A stretch of DNA of 64,000 nt from Verrucolacustris sp044348085 (GTDB lineage Bacteria; Verrucomicrobiota; Verrucomicrobiia; Methylacidiphilales; Verrucolacustridaceae). The notes under the pieces are model-generated. The model saw only the letters and a program-made list of their open reading frames with translations. It was not told the DNA's origin and searched no databases. The stretch spans positions 164,096 through 228,095 of the forward strand of contig JBIKTM010000001.1 of assembly GCA_044348085.1 (NCBI GenBank), given 5' to 3'. Each line of letters starts with the position of its first letter. The stretch's first letter is position 1. Shown one piece after another: positions 7,185 through 15,470 of the stretch. A program made the position numbers and the translations under genes.

Positions 7185-8807
7185 ATGATCGTGGGTTTAC
7201 CAAAATCAGTCCGATGGGGTGTATCTGCAGCACTTTTCATTCTCACGACCGCCCTTCCCCTCCGCGCCATGGACGAAGAAACCGCGAAAACGATTGCTGA
7301 TCTTAAAGCTCAAATGCAGTCCTTGATGGACGAAGTCAAGAAACTGAAGAACCAACAAAATGTCGACTCTTCTACCGCCCGCCTGCGACCTCCCTCGGAG
7401 GATCAGGCGAAAAAGAAAACAGAACCAGTTCCCCTCAACCCCCATCCCATCGGGTACACCCCCTTTCTCAGCCCACAAGTGAGGGAGCAAACTTCTATGG
7501 AGGAGCAGATTGAGGGAACCACCGAATTTGCCCCTAAGTCCGAACAGCAAGAACAAATGAACCTTCCTATGGTTGATGTGTCTGAAAACGGCCTCATTTT
7601 TCGATCTGAGGACAATCATCATCTGATTCGGCTCGGAGGCTTACTTCAACTGGATGACCGCGAATTCGTCGATCCTGGAACATCCGATATGTCAAAGTTC
7701 CTCATTCGGCGAGCTCGACCCTATGTCGCTGGCTACTTTTATGATGATTGGGAGTACCGATTCGCACCTGAGTTCGCTCTCTCCTCACCCAACGCTCAAG
7801 CTTACCAAACGACCATTGCAGATGCCTATATTAATTATGACACCATTGATGAAATTCAGGTTCAGGCAGGAAAGTTTACCGTCCCACTGGGCCTCGAAAT
7901 GCTTACCCCCGCCGCCTTTATTCCTTTTTCCGAACGATCCCTTACCTCCAATCTGATTCCAAACCGAGATCTAGGTGTGATGGTCCACGGCCTACTCTTT
8001 TCAGAAAAACTTTCTTGGGCTGCTATGGTCGGTGCCGGGGCTAGAAACGATACAGTCCAAAGTGGGCTGGATTACGGCACTGGACCCGTGGGGTACTTTC
8101 GCCTCTTCTACCAACCCTTTCGTGACGAATCGGAAGTTCCCGAAGAGCTGGAGGGCTTACACTTCGGTGTTGGCGGCAATATTGGGTGGCAATCACAAAA
8201 CAATGGCGTCTTAACCTCTAACCTTTTTCAAAACTACAGTACGGATGGCGGAAACACCTTTCTTACCTTCCCCACCGGGCTAACCGTTCAAGGTGAGGTC
8301 TGGAGAATCAGCCCACAGCTTTACTATCGATATGGTCCGCTCGCCCTGATTAGCGAATTCACCACCGAAAAGCAGGGGGTCAATACGGCTGGAATCGTTA
8401 ATACGTCAGGTGGAGGTTTCAGTAACTACCAGACGACCGCTTGGAATATTGAACTTGATTGGGTCATCACGGGAGAACCAGCTTCCTTGGGGGGTGTCGT
8501 TCCCCAACACCCTTTAGATTTTTCGAGTGGGGAGATCGGCGCGTGGGAAATCAGCTTTCGATACGATGGTCTTGCAGCTGGCGCCAACATGTTCCGACCC
8601 GTAGATCAAGGCGGCCTGGGAATCTCTCAAACCACAAGTGCTACAGGAGTGAATGGAGCCTCAATGGCTCTTAACTGGTATCCCAATCGAATTATCCGCT
8701 TGGGTGTTACGGTGGAGTATAATGCCTTCACAGGCGGAGGCGCACCAAACACAGTTGTTGAAAATAATGAACTCGGCTTTATCACCCGCCTCCAACTTCT
8801 CTACTAA
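7185..8807 (+). CDS. Outer-membrane porin, OprO/OprP (phosphate-selective) family
   Basis: A 540-residue outer-membrane beta-barrel. A Sec signal peptide (residues 1-28, cleavage after LPLRA) is followed by a coiled coil (about 30-55, with Leu/Lys/Glu heptads), a Pro-rich linker and, from about 125, alternating strands of the porin family: RLGGLLQLDDREF, FLIRRARPYVAGYFYDDWEYRFAPEF, AYINYDTIDEIQVQAGKFTVPLGLE, and a C-terminal strand ending in LQLLY, the aromatic end expected for Bam-mediated assembly. The N-terminal coiled coil is typical of trimeric porins. Phosphate specificity is only the family name; the substrate may be another anion. No pst or pho genes are adjacent. Confidence 0.85.
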   Translation: MIVGLPKSVRWGVSAALFILTTALPLRAMDEETAKTIADLKAQMQSLMDEVKKLKNQQNVDSSTARLRPPSEDQAKKKTEPVPLNPHPIGYTPFLSPQVREQTSMEEQIEGTTEFAPKSEQQEQMNLPMVDVSENGLIFRSEDNHHLIRLGGLLQLDDREFVDPGTSDMSKFLIRRARPYVAGYFYDDWEYRFAPEFALSSPNAQAYQTTIADAYINYDTIDEIQVQAGKFTVPLGLEMLTPAAFIPFSERSLTSNLIPNRDLGVMVHGLLFSEKLSWAAMVGAGARNDTVQSGLDYGTGPVGYFRLFYQPFRDESEVPEELEGLHFGVGGNIGWQSQNNGVLTSNLFQNYSTDGGNTFLTFPTGLTVQGEVWRISPQLYYRYGPLALISEFTTEKQGVNTAGIVNTSGGGFSNYQTTAWNIELDWVITGEPASLGGVVPQHPLDFSSGEIGAWEISFRYDGLAAGANMFRPVDQGGLGISQTTSATGVNGASMALNWYPNRIIRLGVTVEYNAFTGGGAPNTVVENNELGFITRLQLLY

Positions 8808-8811
8808 CTTC

Positions 8812-10743
8812 TCAGCCTTTTCGCTCTGCGAGTCCTTTCTTCTCCTCCCGCTCATCACTCTCCCCTCCAAAACGGTGATCCCGATACAACGTGATCGAAA
8901 CATCTTTATTTTTACGAATGCAATCTTTGATCGCCTCAGGATCCTTTTCACACCAAAGCATGGTCTTCCAGCTCGTCAAATGTTTCGGCTTATGGAAATC
9001 ACTTCCTGCAATTAAAGGAAGCCGCTTCAAACCCACCGGATTAAATAGATCATCCCTATTTCCTATTTCCCAAGCGTCGATCAACGGACGAAACTCATTC
9101 TGCCTCTCCCATAGATAAAGCGTGTCCTTGCCCCAAGCCGAACTCATATGGTGCGGATGAGCCGCAATAGTCAGCCCGCCCTGCTCCCGAATCGCCAGGC
9201 AAATCTCTTTGAGAGACAAAGCAGGATCAATCGGCTCCCGAAGATCCACCCCCAAAAGATGCGCCGAACCCTTAGCCGTCAAACCATCATGATTGAACTC
9301 CAGCCCAGGAAATAAAATCATACGATACTTAGTCCAAGCACGATTTTTCTCCTCAGCCAACGCACGAAAATAGTCGGGAAGATCATCCACAGTTAAAACT
9401 AACCCCGATAAGTTTGCTAACCGCCCCAACAACCGTCTCCGATCCACCAGATGATCCGTTACAGCCATGGCATCGAAACCCCGCCGGCCGTAAAAATCCA
9501 CAATCTCCCGCAAAGTTAATCTGCCATCTGAAAAAATCGTGTGCGTATGCAGATCGACCATCCGCAACCCCTTCTTTCCGTAGTGCCCATGATGCATCAA
9601 ACGGAGTTCGGGCAGGCGTTCTGTGTCCGTCGCCGCTTGAGCCATTTGCGAAATACGACTCGCTAATCTCTCAGTCGCTCCCAGCGTTCGGACCGACTCC
9701 TGCCTTGCCCTCCGACCCCACTCCCGCAATCCCACGCCTCCTCCCTCTAACGCTTGCCGAATTCTCGATGCAATCTCACTTGGAGAATCCGCCAGCGCGC
9801 CACCCCCCAGCCTTGTGATTAAATGGCAAATCCCTTTTCGCTTTTCTGCATTCCTTCCTCCCTCCACTAAAACGGCAGGGCGGCCCGTGGCTAGAATTTC
9901 ACGCACGCTGATCGTACCTGGCTTCGTAACCACCACATCATGCCCTCGGATCATTCCTGCCAGATTTTTCACCCAGCCATGAATCTCCAACTTCCCGTCA
10001 TTTTTAGAAAATGCTTTTCGCAATTCCCCCTTCAACTCCTCTTCTTTTCCGACCACGGCAGTCACCTCGACATTGGGCAACTGCAGTATCTTCTCCACAG
10101 TGCGAATCGCTTTTCGCCGGCGTGAATTAATCAAATACAGGACGCGAAAAGGCTCTCCCTTTTTCGCGATTCCCTTTTTACCCTCTTCCTCTGGCTCAAA
10201 GGTCGGTCGCACGGGCCATCCCCCTGCCACTACCTCTTTGGCTTTCGAATTGTTCTCTCTCAACTCTTTAGCCGAACCCTCATCTGCAACCCATAAAAGA
10301 TCCGCCGTCACCCCATCCCACCCCGGTAACTCCTCCGCTTCCAAAACAACACCCACACGCTGAAAACCTGCTTCAGACCGATCTTGAACTCTCTCCTGCA
10401 AAGCGAGCGCAACGGCAGGATGAAAGAAAACAACCACCTCAGGCCGCGTCTCCTCCAAGGTTAACGCCACCAACCTGCGCAACTGAGGCCAACCCGAACT
10501 TCCCAACACATCTATCCCCGCCCTCCGTATCCATCTTCCTAATGTCTCCCCTCTAGCCTTTCCCTTCCCCAACTTCCCCGAAATCCACCCCAACCACCCT
10601 TCGATCCCCCCCTGCCCTACCTCCCGAACCTCCACCCGTAACTCTGCCCCAGACTCCTCCTCCAAAACATCCCGCAACGCCCGCGCCACATAGTGGTGCT
10701 CTTCCTGCCCGCCCGTAAGGATCAGAACGTCTTTCACGCTCAT
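8812..10743 (-). CDS. Fusion of GT-B glycosyltransferase (MurG/MGDG synthase-like) and PHP phosphoesterase
   Basis: A 643-residue, two-domain protein. Residues 1-about 370 resemble GT-B transferases of the MurG/UgtP group: the N-terminal LILTGGQEEHHYVARAL, a middle Rossmann half beginning FRVLYLINSRRR, and the donor-site stretch VVTKPGTISVREILATGRPAVLVEG. From residue 395 a complete PHP domain starts (VDLHTHTIFSDG), with further metal-site motifs AVTDHLVD, FPGLEFNHDG, AAHPHHMSS and GSDFHKPKH, as in predicted phosphoesterases (polymerase/histidinol phosphatase type). No signal or membrane segment is visible. The combination suggests glycosyl transfer coupled to a phosphoester cleavage on a lipid or sugar, but the substrate is unknown. 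No ordinary operon partner adjoins it. Confidence 0.75.
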   Translation of the reverse strand: MSVKDVLILTGGQEEHHYVARALRDVLEEESGAELRVEVREVGQGGIEGWLGWISGKLGKGKARGETLGRWIRRAGIDVLGSSGWPQLRRLVALTLEETRPEVVVFFHPAVALALQERVQDRSEAGFQRVGVVLEAEELPGWDGVTADLLWVADEGSAKELRENNSKAKEVVAGGWPVRPTFEPEEEGKKGIAKKGEPFRVLYLINSRRRKAIRTVEKILQLPNVEVTAVVGKEEELKGELRKAFSKNDGKLEIHGWVKNLAGMIRGHDVVVTKPGTISVREILATGRPAVLVEGGRNAEKRKGICHLITRLGGGALADSPSEIASRIRQALEGGGVGLREWGRRARQESVRTLGATERLASRISQMAQAATDTERLPELRLMHHGHYGKKGLRMVDLHTHTIFSDGRLTLREIVDFYGRRGFDAMAVTDHLVDRRRLLGRLANLSGLVLTVDDLPDYFRALAEEKNRAWTKYRMILFPGLEFNHDGLTAKGSAHLLGVDLREPIDPALSLKEICLAIREQGGLTIAAHPHHMSSAWGKDTLYLWERQNEFRPLIDAWEIGNRDDLFNPVGLKRLPLIAGSDFHKPKHLTSWKTMLWCEKDPEAIKDCIRKNKDVSITLYRDHRFGGESDEREEKKGLAERKG

Positions 10744-10844
10744 ATGTGAATAAGTTGGGAAAAAGACAGAGCAAGTCCGCCAATGTCACAATTTGATGTC
10801 AAAAGTTACCCGCCTTCATACCCTCAATTTTCGCCTCACTAAGA

Positions 10845-11390
10845 CTACTTTACGCTGCTTTTAAAGTTCCTCTCCAACCTCTGTCTTGCCTCATCCTCCA
10901 GCTTTTTTCGGAGTGGGGATAACTGCTCCCGAATCGCCTTTTCTGTAGCCATTTTTTCCGTCCAGTAGGCTCGCACAAAGGCCTGCTCATTCTCTGGCCC
11001 CACCTGTAACTGAAACTCCTTAGCCACCTCCAGAGCTTCCTTAGTTGATTTCATCCAAAATTCATCGATCCGCTCGACTAACCGCACTCTCTGCTCTTGG
11101 GATAATTTTTGATACATCGGCCACGCCTGAAGCTTCTCGTCTAACTGCTCCCTGGGAAGCAAAGCTAAAGTCAAAATCTGAACAAATCGCCCCTCATCTT
11201 CTGGACCCGCCCAAAACTGATCCTTCTGCCTCTGCACCATATCCCGCTTGGGTACAAAGGGAGCGTCTGGAACCCTCGGCGGTCTCGTCCTCCCAGACCC
11301 ATCCGGCCCCTTTTTCGGCTCTTCCTGTGCCTCCAACATTCCACCCCACAAACTCAACCCCACTACGAAGTAGAGAAACAATCTCCTCAT
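10845..11390 (-). CDS. Exported helical protein downstream of an ECF sigma/anti-sigma pair
   Basis: From the ATG at 11390 this is a 181-residue protein with a signal peptide (MRRLFLYFVVGLSLWGGMLEAQ), a Pro-rich segment and a mostly helical, charged body (for example LSQEQRVRLVERIDEFW and LSPLRKKLEDEARQRLERNF). I do not recognise a family; the layout recalls small periplasmic sensors or CpxP/ZraP-like helpers, but this is a loose likeness. The start is set by an ATGA overlap with the upstream anti-sigma-like gene; the longer frame reaching 11555 gives a Gly-rich low-complexity N-terminus that is a shadow of that gene. Likely the third member of a sigma factor module. Confidence 0.6.
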   Translation of the reverse strand: MRRLFLYFVVGLSLWGGMLEAQEEPKKGPDGSGRTRPPRVPDAPFVPKRDMVQRQKDQFWAGPEDEGRFVQILTLALLPREQLDEKLQAWPMYQKLSQEQRVRLVERIDEFWMKSTKEALEVAKEFQLQVGPENEQAFVRAYWTEKMATEKAIREQLSPLRKKLEDEARQRLERNFKSSVK

Positions 11391-11707
11391 AGCCCTGCCC
11401 ACCATCGATTCTCCCGCTCCTCCTCCACCATCGCATCCAACGCCGCAAACACCTCCGCATCCCCCACCGCCGGTTCCCCCTCCCACCGTAACCACCCCAC
11501 AGCCAAAACCGCTGCCCCAAACCCAATCAAAACCCACCGTGGAAGCCCAAACCAAACCCCACCCCTGCTCTCCTCACGACGGATACGTGCCAACGTCCGC
11601 GCCGCAAACCACGGTGGCGCCTTCGGTGCAGGAGCCGAGTCCCACAGCTTTCCCAGCTCTGGACCCAACCCCTCCACGCTCTCATCTCCTCGGCTCTCTC
11701 TCTTCAT
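11387..11707 (-). CDS. Small membrane protein, probable anti-sigma factor
   Basis: A 106-residue protein: a charged cytoplasmic N-terminus (about 1-52), a single membrane helix (about 53-72, WVLIGFGAAVLAVGWL) and a short acidic tail. Position is the main argument: it starts 22 bases after the ECF sigma gene and overlaps the next gene by ATGA, the usual order sigma, membrane anti-sigma, effector. The zinc anti-sigma HxxxCxxC motif is absent. The name is inference; binding to the sigma factor is not shown by any recognised domain. Confidence 0.55.
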   Translation of the reverse strand: MKRESRGDESVEGLGPELGKLWDSAPAPKAPPWFAARTLARIRREESRGGVWFGLPRWVLIGFGAAVLAVGWLRWEGEPAVGDAEVFAALDAMVEEERENRWWAGL

Positions 11708-11729
11708 ATAGGATTAAACTGACTTTCTT

Positions 11730-12329
11730 CTAACTAGGTTCGGTAAAAAATTCAGATAGTTTTATTTTTAAGTTTTCTCGAGCCCTGAACATCAATGATT
11801 TAGCTCCGAGCTCACTAATTCCAAGTATTTCACCAATCTCGGCAAATTCCAACTCCTCGTGTTGCCTTAAATGGACTACTAGTCTCTGCTTCATAGGAAG
11901 GTGCGCGCAGGCCAATTGTACTGCATGCACCAGTTCCTTTCCCGATAAATCTTCTCTCGGACTCCTCTCCGTCACGGGCCCCCTCTTCTCTCTCAACTCC
12001 TCCACCTCCTCATCCAAAACCACATCTGAAACCTCCCTTCGACTCCCCCGCGAGGTGCAAAACGTAAACACCAGATTTCTAGTCACCGTCATTACCCAGG
12101 TTGAAATTTTCGCCTCGGCCCGATGCCTAGGTGCGGCTTTCCATATCCGCAAAAAAACTTGCTGGGCCAGATCCTCCACATCCGGTCCTGTATTTCCGAT
12201 CATCTTCGCCACCGTCCCGTACACCCGATCCTGATACCGCAAAATAAAATCTCTTAAAGCCTCCTCATCCCCCTGACCCATACGAAGAATCAGGGCCTGA
12301 TCAATTTCATTCTCCTGATTTCCAGCCAT
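11730..12329 (-). CDS. RNA polymerase sigma factor, ECF group
   Basis: A 199-residue sigma-70 family regulator with only regions 2 and 4. Region 2 spans about residues 20-90 (RYQDRVYGTVAKMIG, DVEDLAQQVFLRIWKA, STWVMTVTRNLVF) and region 4 about 140-190 (AHLPMKQRLVVHLRQHEELEFAEIGEILGISELGAKSLMFRARENLK, a helix-turn-helix that binds the -35 element). It directs RNA polymerase to a small set of promoters. The ATG lies only four bases after the thiS stop, so it is probably transcribed from the thi promoter as well as any of its own. Downstream come the likely anti-sigma protein and an exported protein. Confidence 0.9.
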   Translation of the reverse strand: MAGNQENEIDQALILRMGQGDEEALRDFILRYQDRVYGTVAKMIGNTGPDVEDLAQQVFLRIWKAAPRHRAEAKISTWVMTVTRNLVFTFCTSRGSRREVSDVVLDEEVEELREKRGPVTERSPREDLSGKELVHAVQLACAHLPMKQRLVVHLRQHEELEFAEIGEILGISELGAKSLMFRARENLKIKLSEFFTEPS

Positions 12330-12332
12330 CTC

Positions 12333-12545
12333 TCATCCCCCCGCCACCACTCGCACAATCTCCAACCGATCCCCATGCTCCACCTTCCTCTCCGCCCACT
12401 CATGCCTCAGGAGCGCCTCCCCATTCCGCTCAACTAAAACAGAGGAGGGGGCAAGTTTCATATCTCGAATCATCTCCGACACAGTCTGACTGGACCTCAC
12501 TTGACGTGCCTTCCCATTTGCGAAAATTGTCACCATCTCAGCCAT
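12333..12545 (-). CDS. thiS: Sulfur carrier protein ThiS
   Basis: A 70-residue ubiquitin-fold sulfur carrier that supplies sulfur for the thiazole ring of thiamine as a C-terminal thiocarboxylate. It starts MAEMVTIFANGK and ends VVAGG; the terminal Gly-Gly is the functional signature. The ATG at 12545 is chosen because the longer frame (to 12782) is an out-of-frame shadow of thiH. It lies four bases after the end of thiH and runs into the ECF sigma gene. No thiF activating enzyme is in the window. Confidence 0.88.
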   Translation of the reverse strand: MAEMVTIFANGKARQVRSSQTVSEMIRDMKLAPSSVLVERNGEALLRHEWAERKVEHGDRLEIVRVVAGG

Positions 12546-12549
12546 CTTT

Positions 12550-13671
12550 TTACCCCGCCAACGCACGATCCCAATCTTTCCAAACAGGATCCAGCCCACG
12601 TTTCCGCAACGTCTCGCACAACTCGTCCGGACTTCTCTCATCCGAAATCTCAAATTGCTCCGTCGCCTCCGCCCTCTCCCACTCGCTTGCCTCCAGCGCC
12701 ACCTCCCGACCCCGCACAGTTCGATGTAACCTTGCCTTGCCCGCCCCCGTGTAACCTCCTGGCTCCGTTTCAGATCCCGCACTCATCATCGTTACCCCCA
12801 GCTCCATCAATCCATCCCGCAACTTCGCCGGCTCTCTCGTGGACAAAACAATCCCCGCCTGCGGAAACGCCACCCGGAACGCGCAGATCGCCCTTACAAA
12901 ATCCCGATCCGACATTGCGACCCGAGGCTGAAAGCCACCCGCTGACGGCCTCAACCGTGGCAACGCTAACGTCACTTGCGACCTCCATCCCACTTTCATC
13001 AAATGGGAAACGTGCGCCGCCAGTGCCACCAACTCTCTCCTCCAATCGGCTAATCCCACTAGCACACCCAACCCAATCCTCCGAAACCCTGCCTCATACC
13101 CTCTCTCTGGTCCCCCTAACCTTTCATCAAAATTCCGTTTTGGCCCCGATATATGCATCTCCGCATACGCCGCCCGATCGTAACTTTCCTGATACAGAAC
13201 CAACCCCTCCGCCCCAGCCGCAACAATCTCCCGATACTCTGCAACCTCCAGTGGCGCCACCTCGATTGCGACGGACGGAAAAAGCCCCACGGTTCGACGC
13301 ACTGTCTCCGCCAAATAGGAAACAGGTACTTCCCTGGGATGCTCCCCGCTTACCAAAAGCAGATTCCGAAATCCCACCCCCGCCAGATGCTTGGCTTCCG
13401 CTTCCACCTCGTCCGGTGTTAAAGTCACTCTACGAATCGGATTTTCCTTAGAAAATCCACAATACTTGCAGCTGTTCACGCACTCATTCGACAAATACAA
13501 CGGGGCAAACAAACGCATCGTCTTTCCAAAATTCTTGCGTGTTTCCAATCTTGCCCGTTCGGCCAACTCCTCCAGTCGGATGGATCCAAACATCCACTCC
13601 TCAAAACTCTCCACTGCCCTCGATCTCGCGAAAGGCAACCCCTCCAGCGGATCTCCAGGTGTTCCGCTCAT
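12550..13671 (-). CDS. thiH: 2-iminoacetate synthase ThiH
   Basis: Radical SAM enzyme that cleaves tyrosine to 2-iminoacetate (dehydroglycine) and p-cresol for thiazole synthesis. The 373-residue protein has the CxxxCxxC cluster at Cys64, Cys68 and Cys71 (CVNSCKYCGF), the following TIM-barrel motifs LLVSGEHP, YQESYD and GLGVLVGL, and the C-terminal cysteine-free tail usual for the family. Its ATG overlaps the thiG stop by four bases. Using ThiH rather than the glycine oxidase ThiO is typical of bacteria with anaerobic or facultative ancestry. Confidence 0.92.
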   Translation of the reverse strand: MSGTPGDPLEGLPFARSRAVESFEEWMFGSIRLEELAERARLETRKNFGKTMRLFAPLYLSNECVNSCKYCGFSKENPIRRVTLTPDEVEAEAKHLAGVGFRNLLLVSGEHPREVPVSYLAETVRRTVGLFPSVAIEVAPLEVAEYREIVAAGAEGLVLYQESYDRAAYAEMHISGPKRNFDERLGGPERGYEAGFRRIGLGVLVGLADWRRELVALAAHVSHLMKVGWRSQVTLALPRLRPSAGGFQPRVAMSDRDFVRAICAFRVAFPQAGIVLSTREPAKLRDGLMELGVTMMSAGSETEPGGYTGAGKARLHRTVRGREVALEASEWERAEATEQFEISDERSPDELCETLRKRGLDPVWKDWDRALAG

Positions 13672-14468
13672 TCGTCCAGAAAACCTGTCAATGGGCTCGT
13701 GGCTGAAGCCGTCCGGGATCTTGTCCCCAACCCTGCCTCAAATCCCATGCGACCCGCTTCCACTCCCATTCGAAACGCTCGCGCCATCTCCGCAGGATCT
13801 TCCGCCACTGCAATCGCCGTGTTAACCAAAACCGCATCCGCCCCCATTTCCAACGCCTCCGCCGCATGCGAAGGAGCCCCCAAGCCCGCATCCACAATCA
13901 CTGGCACACACGCCTGCTCGATAATGATTTCGATCATTGCCCGCGTTTCGATTCCGCGATTCGAACCAATCGGGGCTCCCAACGGCATCACCGTCGCCGC
14001 ACCCACCTCTTCAAGCCTCTTCGCTAATACTGGATCGGCCTGGATATAAGGAAGAATCGTAAAACCTTCTTTCACCAAAATCTCCGTCGCCTTCAACGTC
14101 TCAATCGGGTCGGGCAACAGATAACGCGGGTCGGGATGAATCTCCAATTTAATCCACTTTGGTAACCCTGCCGCCACCGCCAGCCGAGCTAATCGTACCG
14201 CCTCCTCCGCATTCATCGCCCCGCTCGTATTCGCTAGAACCAGATACTTATCCTGATCTATCTCCTCCAACATGTCCGCTTGCGAATCCTTTCGCCCCGT
14301 CAAATCCACCCGCCGTAAAGCGACCGTAACAATCTCTGACCCACTCGCCTCTAAGGCCGACCTCATTGACGTGGTAGAGGAGAACTTGCCTGTCCCCAAC
14401 AGCAATCGGGATTGGAACTCCCGATCGGCAATCTTCCATTTTCCCACTGTATCCACTTGAGACGACAT
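13668..14468 (-). CDS. thiG: Thiazole synthase ThiG
   Basis: Condenses 1-deoxy-xylulose 5-phosphate, 2-iminoacetate and ThiS thiocarboxylate to the thiazole phosphate of thiamine. The 266-residue TIM barrel has family stretches FQSRLLLGTGKFSS near 18, VTVALRRVDL near 48, WIKLEIHPDPRYLLPD near 100 (the Lys forms the imine), MPLGAPIGSNRGI near 170 and VIVDAGLGAPSHAAEALEMGADAVLVNTAI near 200. It heads the operon thiG-thiH-thiS-sigma. The 123-base gap to the divergent prenyl synthase was read for a TPP riboswitch; none was recognised. Confidence 0.94.
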   Translation of the reverse strand: MSSQVDTVGKWKIADREFQSRLLLGTGKFSSTTSMRSALEASGSEIVTVALRRVDLTGRKDSQADMLEEIDQDKYLVLANTSGAMNAEEAVRLARLAVAAGLPKWIKLEIHPDPRYLLPDPIETLKATEILVKEGFTILPYIQADPVLAKRLEEVGAATVMPLGAPIGSNRGIETRAMIEIIIEQACVPVIVDAGLGAPSHAAEALEMGADAVLVNTAIAVAEDPAEMARAFRMGVEAGRMGFEAGLGTRSRTASATSPLTGFLDE

Positions 14469-14591
14469 CCCCGCACCTTACGCTAACCCTACTCACCATT
14501 CCAGCCTCCTCCCGCCCAACTCCAATCGGCACACACCAAGCAAAATGATACGCTTGCCTTCTTACCCCAAACTTCGTCATATCTCTCCACG

Positions 14592-15470
14592 GTGAACCCT
14601 CAAACCTTCTGGAAATCCCGCCTTCCCTTGGTCGAAAAAGCCCTCGATCAACTCATCTCCCCCAAGGCCAATCCACCCCTCATTCACCGCGCCATGCGCT
14701 ATAGTCTTCTAGCAGGGGGCAAACGCCTTCGCCCTATCCTCTGCCTCGCCGCCGCTCGAGCCGTTGGGGGAAAAGAGGCCCTTGCAATTCCCTCCGCTTG
14801 CGCCGTCGAATGCATCCACACCTACTCCCTCATTCACGACGATCTGCCGTGCATGGACGACGATAATTTCCGACGGGGTCGACCCACAAACCACCGCGTC
14901 TATGGCGAAGCTGTCGCTGTCCTCGCGGGTGACGGCCTTCTGACCCAAGCCTTCGCCTCAGTCGCTCGCACCAAACCCAACCGCCGCTACTCCCCTGCCG
15001 ATCTCGTTACCGAACTCGCCCACGCTTCCGGTAGCCTCGGCCTGATCGCAGGACAGGTTCTTGATCTCGATTCGGAAAAAAAGCGAATCCCGCTCAAAAA
15101 ATTAGTCGAAATCCACCGCGCGAAGACAGGCGCCCTCATCACCACATCCCTTCGCCTCGGCGCCATGTCGGTAGGTGTCCATCCCGAAAAACTTCGCCAC
15201 CTCACACGTTTCGGCCAAGCCCTTGGCCTGGCCTTCCAAGTCATCGACGATATTTTGGATATCACCTCCACAAAGGCGAAATTGGGGAAATCGATCGGGA
15301 AAGATCAATCTTCAGGAAAAGCCACCTACCCCCGCTTGCTTGGCCTTGCAGGTGCCAAAAAAGAGGCCGATCGCCTCACCGCCATCGCCCGTTCCGCTTT
15401 ACGCCCCTTGGGCTCCTCCGCCGCTCCCCTTCTCGCCATCGCCGAGACTCTTCTTCGCCGCGACCACTAA
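14592..15470 (+). CDS. Polyprenyl (farnesyl/geranylgeranyl) diphosphate synthase
   Basis: Makes medium-chain isoprenyl diphosphates from IPP and an allylic primer. The 292-residue protein has the first Asp-rich motif DDLPCMDDD (Asp83-Asp91), LLAGGKRLRPIL near 39, GQVLDLDSE near 155, KTGALI near 178 and the second Asp-rich motif DDILD near 219. The residues before the first Asp motif (THSLIH-like TYSLIH) suggest a short to medium chain, IspA or CrtE type. The frame starts with GTG, with no obvious ribosome site. Its last 72 bases overlap the convergent lpxB. ispH elsewhere in the window feeds the same pathway. Confidence 0.88.
   Translation: MNPQTFWKSRLPLVEKALDQLISPKANPPLIHRAMRYSLLAGGKRLRPILCLAAARAVGGKEALAIPSACAVECIHTYSLIHDDLPCMDDDNFRRGRPTNHRVYGEAVAVLAGDGLLTQAFASVARTKPNRRYSPADLVTELAHASGSLGLIAGQVLDLDSEKKRIPLKKLVEIHRAKTGALITTSLRLGAMSVGVHPEKLRHLTRFGQALGLAFQVIDDILDITSTKAKLGKSIGKDQSSGKATYPRLLGLAGAKKEADRLTAIARSALRPLGSSAAPLLAIAETLLRRDH

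Noticed and set aside
11391..11555. Gly-rich N-terminal extension of the exported protein
   Set aside because: It lies in another frame over the anti-sigma-like gene and precedes a good signal peptide at 11390.
12501..13451. Long plus-strand ORF (316 codons), Pro- and Ser-rich
   Set aside because: It lies antisense to thiH and thiS, which have clear motifs. Its composition is what C-rich antisense frames give here.
14469..14591. TPP riboswitch upstream of thiG
   Set aside because: The gap was read on the minus strand for the CTGAGA and GATAATGCCAGCG-like core of the THI box; neither was found.
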